A DNA stretch of 38,109 bases from Verrucomicrobiota bacterium (GCA_013288215.1 JABDCI010000010.1:1-38109); one strand, 5' to 3'; numbered from the stretch's first letter, positions 18,806 to 28,556 are shown. Made by a program: numbers and translations. The notes: generated by a model from the sequence alone, not told the origin.

Positions 18806-19111
18806 ACGTCAGCGTCAAACCCAGTCGTAGAATCTTCAGCGAACAACCTCTTTTTTCTGAAACTTGGAGCTCTTTTGATTCATTTTTCTCTGTTTTTCAT
18901 TGACCTCTTTGCCCCATACGCTAAACATATAAGTTCCTCCCGTTTGAGCGTCCGGTAGAGCATGTTTCGTGCCGGGTAGAGCGGGATCGCGTCAGGAAAG
19001 TGACGGTGAAGAGACGTCATTTGACAGTGTTCTGAGCGCGGAAAAGTGGAAAAACCGCTTGCGCCGAATAGGTGTGAACGTTAAACTCTTCACTCTTTTT
19101 TCGGAACTACC
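18806..19111 (+). promoter_or_regulatory. Leader and promoter region of the rpsL operon
   Basis: No gene is visible between the rpoC terminator and rpsL. A candidate promoter has TTGACC at 18900-18905 and either TAAACA at 16 bp or the better box TATAAG (18928-18933) at 22 bp, so neither pairing is ideal. A perfect TTGACA at 19021-19026 has no matching -10. A near repeat CCGGTAGAGC / CCGGGTAGAGC (about 18952-18983) and a small TGACG/CGTCA stem (about 19002-19020) lie in the likely 5' leader. Confidence 0.4.
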
Positions 19112-19519
19112 ATGCCAACCATTAATCAACTCGTTCGCAAAGGCCGCCAGAAGGTGAAATACAAGTCGAAATCACCTGCTCTGTCGAATTGCCCTCAGCG
19201 ACGTGGTGTTTGTCTTCAAGTGAAGACGATGACGCCCAAAAAACCGAATTCGGCCCTGCGCAAAGTGGCGCGTGTCCGTCTGACGAACGGTTCGGAAGTG
19301 TGGGGTTACATTGGAGGCGTGGGACACAATTTGCAGGAACACTCGATTGTGTTGGTGCGTGGCGGTCGTGTGAAGGATCTTCCCGGTGTCCGTTACCACG
19401 TCGTGCGTGGAACGCTCGATACGCTTGGAGTGGATGGCCGTCGTCGGAGCCGTTCCAAATATGGATCAAAGAAGCCCAAGGCGGGTGGTGCAAAAGCCGC
19501 CGCTGAGGCGAAGAAGTAA
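19112..19519 (+). CDS. rpsL: 30S ribosomal protein S12
   Basis: S12 lies at the decoding centre. The 135-residue product has the [20 protein letters not shown] stretch with Lys43 (streptomycin-sensitive type) and [14 protein letters not shown], the other fidelity loop. The tail after YGSKKPK is alanine/lysine-rich and slightly longer than in E. coli. It is first in the str gene run. No Shine-Dalgarno site is seen (leader TTTTTTCGGAACTACC). Confidence 0.99.
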   Translation: MPTINQLVRKGRQKVKYKSKSPALSNCPQRRGVCLQVKTMTPKKPNSALRKVARVRLTNGSEVWGYIGGVGHNLQEHSIVLVRGGRVKDLPGVRYHVVRGTLDTLGVDGRRRSRSKYGSKKPKAGGAKAAAEAKK

Positions 19520-19548
19520 TAGGAACCTTTTTATTGGAATTTTGAACT

Positions 19549-20022
19549 ATGTCTCGCCGCCGCCAAGCAGAACGACGCCCCGTAACGCCCGACAGCCGTT
19601 ATGCGAGCCCTGTCGTCAGCCGCCTGATCAACACGATCATGATTTGTGGAAAAAAGTCTACGGCCCAACGGATTGTGTATCATGCGTTCGGCCTTCTGAG
19701 CGAGAAGGCGAACAAAGGCGATCCCTTGGAGGTTTTGAATAAGGCGCTTGAAAACGTGCGGCCGCGTGTGGAGGTGAAGTCTCGACGAGTGGGCGGCGCC
19801 ACTTACCAAGTGCCGGTTGAAGTCACGCCCGAACGCCAGCTTGCGCTCGCGATGCGGTGGTTCGTGCGACTGGCAGACGGCCGCAAGGGCGTTTCCATGC
19901 CTCGCGCGCTCGCCGATGAAATTTTTGACGCATATAACGGTCAGGGCGCCGCGGTGAAAAAGCGCGATGACGTTCACAAGATGGCGCAAGCCAACAAAGC
20001 CTTCGCACATTTGAGGTGGTAA
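19549..20022 (+). CDS. rpsG: 30S ribosomal protein S7
   Basis: S7 nucleates assembly of the 30S head and lines the exit-side tRNA path. The 157-residue protein begins MSRRRQAERRPVTPDSRY and has the beta-ribbon region VEVKSRRVGGATYQVPVEV and the basic C-terminal part ending NKAFAHLRW. It sits 29 bp after rpsL in the standard str order. The leader has GGAA too far from the ATG to act as a normal ribosome site. Confidence 0.99.
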   Translation: MSRRRQAERRPVTPDSRYASPVVSRLINTIMICGKKSTAQRIVYHAFGLLSEKANKGDPLEVLNKALENVRPRVEVKSRRVGGATYQVPVEVTPERQLALAMRWFVRLADGRKGVSMPRALADEIFDAYNGQGAAVKKRDDVHKMAQANKAFAHLRW

Positions 20023-20076
20023 TGTTGTTCTAAATTACAACGAGAGATTCCTTGTTCTTTCTCAACTGTTTTGACT

Positions 20077-22269
20077 ATGCCTCCCGCTACCGCAACCGAA
20101 CCATCTTCTGTCGCCATGAATCCGAACGATCCAAAACGTTTGTTCACATTGGAGCGCACCCGCAATATTGGCATTGCCGCTCACATTGATGCTGGCAAGA
20201 CGACGACCACGGAGCGCATTCTTTTTTATACCGGCTTGATCCATAAGATTGGTGACGTCGATGATGGCAACACGGTCACTGACTGGATGGAGCAGGAACG
20301 CGAGCGTGGCATCACGATCACCTCAGCTGCCACCACTTGTTTCTGGACTCAGAAATCCGAGCCAGGAATCGACAAGCTTCACAGCGGGATCAAGCATCGC
20401 GTCAATATTATCGACACTCCGGGGCATGTGGACTTTACGGCGGAAGTGGAGCGTTCGCTTCGCGTGCTCGATGGCGCGGTCGCTGTGTTTTGCGGCGTCG
20501 CCGGCGTGCAGCCTCAGTCCGAAACAGTGTGGCGCCAAGCTACCAAGTACAGCGTTCCCCGCATTGCGTTCGTGAATAAAATGGACCGCATGGGCGCGAA
20601 TTTCGAAAAGGCGCTCAACGATCTTCGCACCAAGCTTCGTGCGAATGCATGGCCGGTCATGCTCCCTATTGGGCAGGCAGAGACGTTCCGTGGCGTCGTG
20701 GACGTGATCAATCAGAAGGCCTATGTCTGGCCGGATGACGAAGAGAACGAAAAGAACAACGGAATGGTCTATCAGATCACCGATGTTCCTGTGGAACTTG
20801 GGGCAGCCGCAAAGAAAGCGCGCCAGGATCTTGTTGAAGCAGTGGCTGACAAAGATGAAGAAGTCGGCAATCTTTTCCTTGAGGATAAACCTGTTTCCAA
20901 CATCCTGTTGAAGCAGGCCATTCGCCGCCTTGTTTGCAAACTCCAGATCGTTCCTGTGCTTTGCGGTTCTGCGTTTAAGAAGCGCGCGGTGCAAAACCTC
21001 GTTGATGCTGTTGTCGATTTTCTCCCGTCTCCACTCGAGATTCCGCCTGCCGTCGGCCAGGATCCGGACAACGAAGAACAAAAGATCGAAGTGCCGGCCA
21101 ACGATCACGAGAAATTTTGTTCACTGGCGTTCAAGCTTTGGACCGATGCCTACGTGGGCAAGCTCGTTTTCTTCCGTGTTTATTCCGGCAAGCTGTCGAA
21201 GAGCGATACGATTTATAATCCACGCACGAACAAGCGCGAGCGTGTGAGCCGCCTCATGATGATCCAGGCTGACAAACGCGAAGAGGTGGATGCTGTTTAT
21301 TCAGGTGATATCGCCGCGCTTGTGGGCGTCAAGAACATCATTACGGGTGATACGCTTTGCGACGAAGACCTGTCCATTTTACTCGAGCCCCCGTCGTTCC
21401 CCGAGCCCGTCATTTCAATGGCGGTGGAGCCAAAGACGAAAGCGGACCGCGAAAAGATGGGCGAGGCCCTGCAGCGCCTGGCTGAGGAGGATCCGACCTT
21501 CCGCATGAAGACGGACGAGGAAACGGGTCAGATGATCATCCAAGGGATGGGTGAGCTTCACCTTGAAATTATCCGCGATCGCATGCTGCGCGAATTTAAG
21601 GTCGAAACAAATGCCGGCAAGCCGCAGATCGCTTATCGCGAAACACTTACGAAACCAGCCGAAGGCGAAGGCAAATTCATCCGCCAGTCGGGCGGCCGCG
21701 GTCAATACGGCCATTGCATTGTCAGCGTCGAGCCTTTGGAAAAAGGCGGCGGCCATGTGATTGAGAACAAGGTGGTGGGCGGAAATATTCCCCGCGAATA
21801 TATTCCTGCGATCAAGGATGGCATTGAGGAAGCGCTCACGGGCGGTATCGTGGCGGGTTATCCCGTCGTGGACGTGAAGGTTGAAATTCTTGACGGAACC
21901 TATCACGAAGTGGATTCCAACGAACTGGCATTCAAGATGGCGGGTATTTTTGCGTTCAAAGAAGCGATGAGGAAGGCCTCCTGCATTATTCTCGAACCGA
22001 TTATGAAAGTCGAATTGCGCGCGCCGGAGGAGTATCAGGGAGATCTCATTGGCGATTTAAACCGCCGTCGCGGCCGCATCATGAACATCGAGAATGCGGA
22101 TGGGCTTTGTGTGGCACATGCGGAAGTGCCGCTCGAAGAGATGTTCGGTTATGCAACGGACATTCGTTCGCTCAGTAAGGGGCGAGCCGACTATTCGATG
22201 GAACCGTCGCATTTCGAACGCGTGCCCGAGCAGATTCTTGCCAAAATTTTGGAAACCGCGAAGAAGTAA
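20077..22269 (+). CDS. fusA: Elongation factor G
   Basis: EF-G is the GTPase that drives translocation and, with RRF, ribosome recycling. The 730-residue protein has G1 [15 protein letters not shown]4 NKMD and the intact domain IV-V sequence ([35 protein letters not shown]). About 25 residues ([19 protein letters not shown]) precede the conserved [14 protein letters not shown] 20077 is chosen, though ATG 20116 (MNPNDPKR) is also possible; neither has a Shine-Dalgarno site. Unlike in E. coli, no tuf follows; rpsJ starts 26 bp later. Confidence 0.98.
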   Translation: MPPATATEPSSVAMNPNDPKRLFTLERTRNIGIAAHIDAGKTTTTERILFYTGLIHKIGDVDDGNTVTDWMEQERERGITITSAATTCFWTQKSEPGIDKLHSGIKHRVNIIDTPGHVDFTAEVERSLRVLDGAVAVFCGVAGVQPQSETVWRQATKYSVPRIAFVNKMDRMGANFEKALNDLRTKLRANAWPVMLPIGQAETFRGVVDVINQKAYVWPDDEENEKNNGMVYQITDVPVELGAAAKKARQDLVEAVADKDEEVGNLFLEDKPVSNILLKQAIRRLVCKLQIVPVLCGSAFKKRAVQNLVDAVVDFLPSPLEIPPAVGQDPDNEEQKIEVPANDHEKFCSLAFKLWTDAYVGKLVFFRVYSGKLSKSDTIYNPRTNKRERVSRLMMIQADKREEVDAVYSGDIAALVGVKNIITGDTLCDEDLSILLEPPSFPEPVISMAVEPKTKADREKMGEALQRLAEEDPTFRMKTDEETGQMIIQGMGELHLEIIRDRMLREFKVETNAGKPQIAYRETLTKPAEGEGKFIRQSGGRGQYGHCIVSVEPLEKGGGHVIENKVVGGNIPREYIPAIKDGIEEALTGGIVAGYPVVDVKVEILDGTYHEVDSNELAFKMAGIFAFKEAMRKASCIILEPIMKVELRAPEEYQGDLIGDLNRRRGRIMNIENADGLCVAHAEVPLEEMFGYATDIRSLSKGRADYSMEPSHFERVPEQILAKILETAKK

Positions 22270-22295
22270 ACAGAAAACCATTTTCCTTTTCATTC

Positions 22296-22604
22296 ATGGA
22301 CCATCAACGTATCAGAATCAGACTGAAGGGCTTCGATTACCGCATCCTCGACACCTCGGTTGCGGAAATTGTGGAAACCGCGAAGCGCAGTGGCGCCAAA
22401 GTAGCCGGTCCCATTCCATTGCCGACCCGTATTGAGCGTTTTACGGTCAACCGTTCGCCGCACGCGGACAAAAAGTCGATGGAGCAGTTCGAAATTCGGA
22501 CGCATAAGCGCCTTCTGGACATCATCGATCCCACAGCAAAGACGGTCGATGAACTGAAGAAACTCAACTTGCCTGCGGGCGTCGACATTCAAATCAAAAT
22601 CTGA
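22296..22604 (+). CDS. rpsJ: 30S ribosomal protein S10 (NusE)
   Basis: S10 is a 30S head protein and, as NusE, the ribosome-side partner of the NusG KOW domain. The 102-residue product has [13 protein letters not shown] at the start, [19 protein letters not shown] in the loop, and ends VDIQIKI. The short 26-bp gap after fusA leaves no space for an L4-responsive S10 leader as in E. coli, so this run is probably an extension of the str transcript. Confidence 0.99.
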   Translation: MDHQRIRIRLKGFDYRILDTSVAEIVETAKRSGAKVAGPIPLPTRIERFTVNRSPHADKKSMEQFEIRTHKRLLDIIDPTAKTVDELKKLNLPAGVDIQIKI

Positions 22605-22606
22605 AC

Positions 22607-23257
22607 ATGAGCGTAGGAATTTTAGGAAAGAAGTTGGGCATGACCCAGCTCTATGACGAGAAGGGGGTTCTTCACCCCGTGACCGTCGTTGCGGCTGGAC
22701 CATGCACGGTTCTCCAAAAAAAGACCCTGGAGAAGGAGAAATACGCCTCCTACCAGCTTGGTTTTGAAGAGCGCAAGGAGAAGAACACGCCGAATGCCCA
22801 AAAAGGCCACTTTAAAAAAGCCAACACGGCGCCCAAGGGTTTCATTCGCGAATTCCTCGCCAAGAGCGAAGATTTAAATGTGGGGGACGTTGTCAACGTG
22901 ACACGCTTCACCGTGGGACAGTTCGTCGACGTGATCGGCATTTCGAAGGGCAAAGGATTTCAGGGTGTGGTTCGCCGCTGGCGTTTTGCAGGCGGCGGCG
23001 CGGCGCACGGCTCCAAGTCGCATCGTCGTCCTGGCGCTATCGGAATGCGCGCTTGGCCTGGACGCATCTGGAAGAATGCGCGCATGGCAGGACACATGGG
23101 CGACAAGCGCATCACGACACAAAATTTGCCGGTCATCCAAATCCGCGAGAATGAGAATCTGCTCATGATCCGCGGCTCGGTCCCCGGTTCGAACGGGTCC
23201 TACCTGGTGATTCGCCCGGCGAAGAAAGCACCTGCACCGAAAGCGAAGGTGTCATGA
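22607..23257 (+). CDS. rplC: 50S ribosomal protein L3
   Basis: L3 is an early 50S assembly protein whose loop approaches the peptidyl-transferase centre. The 216-residue product has GILGKKLGMTQLYDEKG at the start, the GKGFQGVVRRWRFAGG stretch, HGSKSHRRPGAIG, and the RMAGHMGDKRIT motif. It begins 2 bp after rpsJ, and its stop overlaps the start of rplD (ATGA). Confidence 0.99.
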   Translation: MSVGILGKKLGMTQLYDEKGVLHPVTVVAAGPCTVLQKKTLEKEKYASYQLGFEERKEKNTPNAQKGHFKKANTAPKGFIREFLAKSEDLNVGDVVNVTRFTVGQFVDVIGISKGKGFQGVVRRWRFAGGGAAHGSKSHRRPGAIGMRAWPGRIWKNARMAGHMGDKRITTQNLPVIQIRENENLLMIRGSVPGSNGSYLVIRPAKKAPAPKAKVS

Positions 23258-23895
23258 TGAAGATCAAAGTTTATAGTCAGGATGGAAAAGCAAAGGGCGA
23301 ACAGGAATTCAAGCTTCGCGACGATTTCAAAGACGTCAGCCCTCAGGTGATCCATGACGCGGTGACCGCGTATCGTGCCGCGCAGCGCTCGGGCAGTGCG
23401 AACACGAAAACCGTCGCTGAAGTCGCAGGCTCCGGCAAGAAGCCATGGAGGCAAAAAGGCACTGGCCGCGCTCGTGCGGGTCTGGTGCGTTCGCCCATTT
23501 GGCGTAAAGGTGGCGTGGTATTTGGACCGCGACCCCGCGATTATTCGAAGGATATTCCCAAGCAGGTGAAGAAACTCGCGTTTGAGCAGGCGCTTTCTTC
23601 GCGTTTGCAAAATGGCGATGTGGTTGTGGTGGAAACTCTGGACGTGAAATCGCCGAAGACGAAGGAATTTGTCGATCTTCTGAGAGGGCTCAAGGTGGAA
23701 GGAAAGGCGCTTTTGATCCACGATGCCCCTTCGGAAAATCTTCGCCGTGCGTCGCGCAACATCGCGTGGCTTAAGTCCTCCCCGGCCAACGAGGTGAACA
23801 CCTATCTGATTTTAAATTGCGACAAAATTGTCCTGACGCGCAGCGCGCTGGAGCAATTGGCGGCTCGCAATGCTTCGAAGGAAGGCCAGTCATGA
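23254..23895 (+). CDS. rplD: 50S ribosomal protein L4
   Basis: L4 lines the nascent-peptide tunnel. The 213-residue protein has the loop sequence SGKKPWRQKGTGRARAG with SPIWRKGGVVFGPRPRDY, and the C-terminal fold with KALLIHDAP and SLEQL-like end. ATG codons at 23254 and 23257 are both possible; the first makes the common 4-bp ATGA overlap with rplC, and AAGGTG lies just upstream. It overlaps rplW at the other end in the same way. Confidence 0.98.
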   Translation: MMKIKVYSQDGKAKGEQEFKLRDDFKDVSPQVIHDAVTAYRAAQRSGSANTKTVAEVAGSGKKPWRQKGTGRARAGLVRSPIWRKGGVVFGPRPRDYSKDIPKQVKKLAFEQALSSRLQNGDVVVVETLDVKSPKTKEFVDLLRGLKVEGKALLIHDAPSENLRRASRNIAWLKSSPANEVNTYLILNCDKIVLTRSALEQLAARNASKEGQS

Positions 23896-24179
23896 ACGAT
23901 CCATTTTCTATTATTCAACGCGTTCGCCTGACCGAAAAAAGTTCGGTGCTTCAGGCTCAGAACAACAGCTACGTCTTTTCGGTAAAACCGGACGCGAACA
24001 AGATTCAGATCCGCAAAGCCGTGGAAAAAATCTTCAATGTCAAGGTGCTCCGCGTGAACACGATGAACTGTGACGGAAAACCCCGTCGGCAGAACACCAA
24101 GCAGCGCGGGCGCACGTCGAACTGGAAGAAGGCGATCGTGATGCTCAAGGAAGGGGATAAGATCGACCTCGGAGTCTAA
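23892..24179 (+). CDS. rplW: 50S ribosomal protein L23
   Basis: L23 sits at the tunnel exit and docks trigger factor and SRP. The 95-residue product begins MNDPFSIIQRVRLTEKSSVL; the start at 23892 overlaps the rplD stop (ATGA), so the upstream extension to 23817 is rejected. Conserved features are YVFSVKPDANKIQIRKAVEKIF and the basic loop GKPRRQNTKQRGRTSNWKKA. Confidence 0.98.
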   Translation: MNDPFSIIQRVRLTEKSSVLQAQNNSYVFSVKPDANKIQIRKAVEKIFNVKVLRVNTMNCDGKPRRQNTKQRGRTSNWKKAIVMLKEGDKIDLGV

Positions 24180-24199
24180 TCTTTTAAATCATTGCAGCC

Positions 24200-25036
24200 A
24201 TGGGTATCCGCACTTACAGACCTTACACTTCGAGCATCCGCTTCAAGGCTTCGTCGACGTTTGACGAGGTGACGAAGGACCAACCTGAGAAAAGCCTCAC
24301 TGAACCGATTCGCAAGACGGGGGGGCGCAACAGCTATGGACGTCTTACGATGCGGCATCGTGGGGGCGGCCACAAGCAGCGTTATCGGGTTATTGATTTC
24401 AAGCGCGACAAGCGCGATGTGAAGGCGAAAGTCGTCGGCATCGAATACGATCCGAACCGCTCAGCCCGTATTGCCCTGCTCGAATACGCGGATGGAGAAA
24501 AGCGTTACATCCTGGCCCCGATCGGGCTGGAAGTGGGACGCGAAGTGTTGGCGGGCAACAACGTGGTTCCTGAAATTGGCAACGCGCTTCCGTTGCGTCA
24601 AATTCCGATGGGAATGCCCCTGCATAACATCGAAGTTGCGAAGGGCCGCGGCGGTCAGCTCGTACGCAGTGCGGGCATGACGGCGACATTGATGGCGAAA
24701 GAAGGCGATTACGGCAACGTGAAGCTGCCCTCCGGCGAAATTCGTCTCATTCATTTGGATTGCTATGCGACCCTGGGGCAGGTCGGAAACCTGGATCATG
24801 AGAAAATCGCCTACGGCAAGGCCGGAAAATCGCGTCATCTCGGATGGCGTCCGCGCGTGCGCGGCATGGTGATGAACCCGATCGACCATCCCATGGGGGG
24901 AGGTCAGGGCAAGAGCAAGGGCGGCGGCGGATGGCATCATCCTGTTTCGCCTTGGGGCCAGCTCGCCAAGGGGTTGAAGACCCGCCGCAAGCACAAGCCT
25001 TCAGACAAGCTGATCCTCCAACGGCGCAAGAAATAA
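24200..25036 (+). CDS. rplB: 50S ribosomal protein L2
   Basis: L2 supports subunit joining and the peptidyl-transferase centre. The 278-residue product has [17 protein letters not shown] and the C-terminal [16 protein letters not shown]. The loop then reads [15 protein letters not shown], while E. coli has HPHGGGEG; the histidine matching His229 is retained, but the second one is Met. The extra glycines and Met may be a lineage marker. The end ([13 protein letters not shown]) is typical. No ribosome site is seen. Confidence 0.98.
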   Translation: MGIRTYRPYTSSIRFKASSTFDEVTKDQPEKSLTEPIRKTGGRNSYGRLTMRHRGGGHKQRYRVIDFKRDKRDVKAKVVGIEYDPNRSARIALLEYADGEKRYILAPIGLEVGREVLAGNNVVPEIGNALPLRQIPMGMPLHNIEVAKGRGGQLVRSAGMTATLMAKEGDYGNVKLPSGEIRLIHLDCYATLGQVGNLDHEKIAYGKAGKSRHLGWRPRVRGMVMNPIDHPMGGGQGKSKGGGGWHHPVSPWGQLAKGLKTRRKHKPSDKLILQRRKK

Positions 25037-25057
25037 AAAAAATTCATTTTACTATCT

Positions 25058-25339
25058 ATGGCTCGTTCACTGAAAAAAGGACCTTTTGCAGATGATCATC
25101 TTGTAACCAAGGTGATGAAGATGACCGCCACGGGCGGCAAAAAACCGATCAAGACCTGGTCGCGCCGATCCATGGTGCTGCCGGAATTTGTGGGGCACAC
25201 CTTTCTCGTGCATAACGGCAAGATTTTTAACACGGTGTTCGTGACGGAAAACATGGTGGGACATCGTTTGGGAGAGTTTTCTCCAACGCGCACGTTCAAG
25301 AAGCACGGCGCTCATACGGAGAAGGCGGCGGCAAAATAA
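25058..25339 (+). CDS. rpsS: 30S ribosomal protein S19
   Basis: S19 is a 30S head protein near the A site. The 93-residue protein has [16 protein letters not shown], the [23 protein letters not shown] signature, and [17 protein letters not shown]. It is followed, unusually, by an unrelated gene instead of rplV. The ATG follows TTTTACTATCT with no Shine-Dalgarno site. Confidence 0.98.
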   Translation: MARSLKKGPFADDHLVTKVMKMTATGGKKPIKTWSRRSMVLPEFVGHTFLVHNGKIFNTVFVTENMVGHRLGEFSPTRTFKKHGAHTEKAAAK

Positions 25340-25340
25340 T

Positions 25341-25367
25341 CCCGAAAGCCTCGGGGTTACCTTTTCC
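25341..25367 (+). terminator. Weak terminator-like hairpin after rpsS
   Basis: CCCGA/TCGGG (25341-25345 with 25351-25355) is followed six bases later by CTTTTCCC. The stem is only 5 bp, so at most it would attenuate transcription entering the inserted gene. Confidence 0.3.
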
Positions 25368-25392
25368 CATGAGGAGAGGGCGCTGTTTGGGG

Positions 25393-26121
25393 ATGAAGGG
25401 TGGATGGTGGATTTGGATTTTTTGTTCTTTGTTAGCTTCCGCCTTTGCGGCGGATGTTGAGAAGCAGGAGATGAGAGTTGCTCTGGAGGAGCTGCGGAAG
25501 GAAAACGCGGAGCTTCACAGGGTTGACTTGGTGCGCCAGAGGGAGATGACCTCTCTGACAAACGAACTCGCCCGCATGCAGGTGCGGCTCGGAAATCCGC
25601 GGACAGGTTTGATTGCTGATGACGAGGAGGTTCGTGCGTCGGAGGAATGGAGAAGCTTTTTGCAGAATGCGTTGAAAATCCTAAGCGATGCGGATCGTGA
25701 GATGCAGGGATTAAGACGGCAGCTGCGGCAGCTGGTTTTTGTGAGCCAGGAAGCGTTTCGTACGGCGGAGAAAGTGGATCCGTCCAAGCGTGCGCAACTG
25801 GAAGGCGAGATCCGGCAAAGCCAAAAGCTGTTGACCGGCTCCGAGGAGCCGAAAGTGTTCGCGCCAGAGCCGGAGCCAACCGCTCTTGAGAACATCAAGG
25901 TGGCGGGAGTGAGGCTGGACCTGGGTGTCGCCGCGCTGGTGGTGGGGCGCAATCAGGGCGCTCGAGTGGGGATGCCGTTTGTGATTGTGCGAGGAAAAAC
26001 GGTGATGGCGGTGGCAAGGCTTGTGGAAGTGCGCGAAAAGATTTCGCTTGCGCTGATCGAGCAGATGGATGCCGAAAAGCCGATTCGCGAGGGCGACCTG
26101 GCGAGCCTGCGAAAGACATAG
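25393..26121 (+). CDS. Secreted coiled-coil protein with C-terminal beta-type domain, inserted in the S10 gene run
   Basis: I do not recognise a named family. The 242-residue product from ATG 25393 has a signal peptide (MKGGWWIWIFCSLLASAFA, cleavage after Ala19 or Ala20), heptad-like charged helices at about 21-60 and 75-150, an acidic Pro-rich linker (about 155-168), and a compact domain at about 170-242 with VVGRNQGARVGMPFVIVRG and EVREKISLALIEQMD, repeating Gly turns reminiscent of MreC- or FlgT-like barrel domains. It is therefore predicted to act in the periplasm or envelope. It sits between rpsS and rplV on the same strand with 53 and 33 bp gaps, so it should be cotranscribed with ribosomal genes. 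An upstream ATG (25369) would add MRRGRCLG before the signal peptide. Base use resembles its neighbours. Confidence 0.85.
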   Translation: MKGGWWIWIFCSLLASAFAADVEKQEMRVALEELRKENAELHRVDLVRQREMTSLTNELARMQVRLGNPRTGLIADDEEVRASEEWRSFLQNALKILSDADREMQGLRRQLRQLVFVSQEAFRTAEKVDPSKRAQLEGEIRQSQKLLTGSEEPKVFAPEPEPTALENIKVAGVRLDLGVAALVVGRNQGARVGMPFVIVRGKTVMAVARLVEVREKISLALIEQMDAEKPIREGDLASLRKT

Positions 26122-26154
26122 GATGCTGACGAAGGACCCAAAAAAATAAATTTT

Positions 26155-26487
26155 ATGAAAGTTCAAGCTATTACACGACATGTGCGGATTTCGCCTCGCA
26201 AAGTGATGGAGGTGACCCGTGAAATTCAGGGTTTGCCCGCCACGCGGGCTCTGGATCTCGTGCAGTTCATGCCTTTGAAGGCAGCGCGCTTGGTTTCCAA
26301 GACGCTCAAATCCGCGATTGCCAACGCCGAGAACAACAACCATCTTTCGCGCGAATCTTTAAAGGTGAAAGAAGCCGTGGTGGGCGAGGGAACGACCATC
26401 AAACGAGGTTCGTCCCGGGCACGCGGCAGTTCCACTTTGATTCGCAAAAGAACAAGTCATATCAAAATCATCTTGAGTGACGAGTGA
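26155..26487 (+). CDS. rplV: 50S ribosomal protein L22
   Basis: L22 spans the 50S subunit, and its hairpin lines the peptide tunnel. The 110-residue product has RHVRISPRKVMEVTREIQG at the start, LKSAIANAENNNHL in the middle, and the hairpin tip TIKRGSSRARGSSTLIRKRTSHI. It normally follows rpsS directly; here the coiled-coil gene intervenes. Leader: AAAAAAATAAATTTT, with no Shine-Dalgarno site. Confidence 0.98.
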   Translation: MKVQAITRHVRISPRKVMEVTREIQGLPATRALDLVQFMPLKAARLVSKTLKSAIANAENNNHLSRESLKVKEAVVGEGTTIKRGSSRARGSSTLIRKRTSHIKIILSDE

Positions 26488-26525
26488 AAACCAACGTATA
26501 ATCTCGATCCTTTTTCCTCCGATCT

Positions 26526-27182
26526 ATGGGCCAAAAATGTAATCCAATTGGACTTCGAGTCGCCGTCAATAAAGACTGGCGTTCGAAGTGGTATGCCCCG
26601 AAGCGTGAATATCGTCTCTTTTTGCACGAAGACTTGAAGATTCGCGATTACCTCAAGAAGAAACTTGAGCAGGCCGCAGTGCCCCGCATCGATATCGAGC
26701 GGGCCGCTCAACGCATTCGTGTGACAGTCTTCACGGCCCGGCCGGGAATCGTCATTGGCCGCAAAGGCACTGAAATTGAGAAACTGAAGGAAGATATTAG
26801 CAGGCTCACGACGGTGAAGGAGATTTACGTGGAAATCCAGGAAGTGAAGCAGCCTGAGACGAATGCCCAGCTTGTCGCTGAGAATGTGGCGCTTCAGATG
26901 GAACGCCGCATCAGCTTTCGTCGGGCGATGAAGAAGGCTGTGCAGACCACCATGAATTTTGGAGCGGAAGGAATTAAGATCCGTTGCGCCGGACGCCTTG
27001 GAGGCGCCGAGCTTGCCCGTACCGAGGGATACAAGGAGGGGAAGGTGCCCCTGCAGACGTTGCGCGCGGACATTGATTACGGATTTGCGGAGGCCAGCAC
27101 GGTCTACGGCAAAATCGGAGTGAAAGTTTGGATTTACAAGGGGCAAAGATTGGATGCCCGCAAAGCCCCTGCGGCTGCTTGA
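26526..27182 (+). CDS. rpsC: 30S ribosomal protein S3
   Basis: S3 forms part of the mRNA entry channel and its helicase activity. The 218-residue product starts [20 protein letters not shown], has the KH-domain motif [16 protein letters not shown] (GxxG loop GRKG), and the C-terminal domain with [21 protein letters not shown] and [20 protein letters not shown]. The order rplV-rpsC-rplP is standard. The leader holds CCTCC, not a ribosome site. Confidence 0.99.
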   Translation: MGQKCNPIGLRVAVNKDWRSKWYAPKREYRLFLHEDLKIRDYLKKKLEQAAVPRIDIERAAQRIRVTVFTARPGIVIGRKGTEIEKLKEDISRLTTVKEIYVEIQEVKQPETNAQLVAENVALQMERRISFRRAMKKAVQTTMNFGAEGIKIRCAGRLGGAELARTEGYKEGKVPLQTLRADIDYGFAEASTVYGKIGVKVWIYKGQRLDARKAPAAA

Positions 27183-27206
27183 TTTTAAAGATTTGGAGTT
27201 ACGCTT

Positions 27207-27629
27207 ATGCCCATGATGCCAGCCAGAGTGAAGTATCGCCGCATGCACCGCGGAAGCCGTGCAGGGATGGCCACACGCGCCGCAAAGATCGATTTCGGCA
27301 CGTTCGGGCTGCAGGCGCTTGAACGCGCATGGATCACGACGACGCAGATTGAGGCCGCGCGTGTCGCGCTGACCCGCAACATGAAGCGCAAGGGCAAGGT
27401 GTGGATTCGCATTTTCCCGCACAAATCCGTTTCTAAGAAGCCTCTTGAAACCCGAATGGGCAAGGGGAAAGGTGCTCCCGACACCTGGGTCGCCGTGGTG
27501 CGCCCTGGCAATGTGCTCTTTGAAATGGATGGCGTTCCCGAGAACACGGCCCGCGAATCGTTCGCGCTCGCGGCGGCCAAGCTGCCGATCCGCACGCGCT
27601 TTATCGGACGTCATCATCTTGCTGCCTGA
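27207..27629 (+). CDS. rplP: 50S ribosomal protein L16
   Basis: L16 organises the A-site tRNA acceptor region of the 50S subunit. The 140-residue product has [18 protein letters not shown], the [17 protein letters not shown] stretch, and [21 protein letters not shown] 27207 (MPMMPARV) has GGAG at 8-nt spacing; a second start at 27216 is less well placed. Confidence 0.98.
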   Translation: MPMMPARVKYRRMHRGSRAGMATRAAKIDFGTFGLQALERAWITTTQIEAARVALTRNMKRKGKVWIRIFPHKSVSKKPLETRMGKGKGAPDTWVAVVRPGNVLFEMDGVPENTARESFALAAAKLPIRTRFIGRHHLAA

Positions 27630-27633
27630 CGAT

Positions 27634-27831
27634 ATGAAACTGAAGGAACTTAAATCTTTGACCATGCCGGAGCTTCAAGCGAAGGGACATGACTTTCGCC
27701 AGGAACTTTTCAACCTGCGTCTCCGCCAGACCGCAGGCCAATTGGAAAAGCCAAGCCGTCTCCGAGAGTTGCGCCGCAGCCTGGCGCGCATTGAAACTTT
27801 GATCAACCAATCGAAACGAAAAACAGCCTGA
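27634..27831 (+). CDS. rpmC: 50S ribosomal protein L29
   Basis: L29 sits beside L23 at the tunnel exit. The 65-residue, all-helical protein begins [18 protein letters not shown] and has [20 protein letters not shown] and the closing [13 protein letters not shown]. The start at 27634, 4 bp after rplP, is chosen because family members begin there; the frame upstream overlaps rplP. Confidence 0.97.
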   Translation: MKLKELKSLTMPELQAKGHDFRQELFNLRLRQTAGQLEKPSRLRELRRSLARIETLINQSKRKTA

Positions 27832-27839
27832 GCCCGATT

Positions 27840-28172
27840 ATGAGTGAATCCCAAACCCAAGCGCCCGCCACGCACGAAAAGCGCAAAGAGCGGATCGGCC
27901 ATGTCGTTTCCGACAAGATGAAAAAGACGATTGTCGTCCGTGTGGACCGCCGTGTGCGCCACGCCCAATATGACAAAGTGATGACCCTCTCTTCCCGTTT
28001 TTATGCCCATGACGAAAAGAACGAAGCGAAAATCGGCGACCGTGTCCGCATTGTGGAGACGCGCCCGATGAGCCGCTTGAAGCGCTGGCGTCTTGTGGAA
28101 GTGATGGAGCGGGGCGCCGAACAGCGTTCGCTCGGAGCCGAGACTAAAGATGGCAAGGTCGTGGTTGCTTAA
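27840..28172 (+). CDS. rpsQ: 30S ribosomal protein S17
   Basis: S17 is an OB-fold primary 16S rRNA binder. The core runs from [21 protein letters not shown] through [18 protein letters not shown] and [23 protein letters not shown]. The 110-residue product carries about 17 extra polar N-terminal residues and a tail of about 20 beyond the usual end, making it longer than the 84-residue E. coli protein. Confidence 0.97.
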   Translation: MSESQTQAPATHEKRKERIGHVVSDKMKKTIVVRVDRRVRHAQYDKVMTLSSRFYAHDEKNEAKIGDRVRIVETRPMSRLKRWRLVEVMERGAEQRSLGAETKDGKVVVA

Positions 28173-28190
28173 GAAAAGGAATTTAATTTT

Positions 28191-28556
28191 ATGCTGCAGG
28201 TACGATCCATCGTTGATGTTGCTGACAACACAGGAGCCCGGAAGGCTTCGGTGATCGGCGTTCTCGGACGCCCGACACTTTTCGCGCGAGTGGGCGACGT
28301 GGTGAAAGCAAACGTGAAGGAGGCTGATCCGGATGGCACGGTTAAGAAAAGCGCCGTCGTGGATGCTGTGGTGGTGCGCACCCGTCAGCCGATCCGCCGG
28401 TCGGATGGTTCTGTCCTGCGTTTTGATCGTAATGCCATTGTGATCATCGATAAGCAGATGAATCCCATCGGCACGCGTATTTTTGGACCGGTCGCGCGCG
28501 AATTGCGCGAGAAGAACTTCATGAAGATTGTTTCGCTCGCTCCCGAGGTGATTTGA
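28191..28556 (+). CDS. rplN: 50S ribosomal protein L14
   Basis: L14 contributes to the intersubunit bridges. The 121-residue product begins [20 protein letters not shown] and has the signature ending [21 protein letters not shown], then [20 protein letters not shown]. Length and ends are canonical. AAGGAA lies 13-14 nt before the ATG, further than usual. Its TGA overlaps the rplX ATG by 1 bp. Confidence 0.99.
   Translation: MLQVRSIVDVADNTGARKASVIGVLGRPTLFARVGDVVKANVKEADPDGTVKKSAVVDAVVVRTRQPIRRSDGSVLRFDRNAIVIIDKQMNPIGTRIFGPVARELREKNFMKIVSLAPEVI

Noticed and set aside
18950..18985. CCGG(G)TAGAGC repeat as a CRISPR-like or mobile-element end
   Set aside because: Only two imperfect copies, no spacer regularity, no cas or transposase genes nearby.
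19021..19026. Perfect TTGACA as the rpsL promoter -35
   Set aside because: No acceptable -10 box at 16-18 bp; kept only as a remark in the leader entry.
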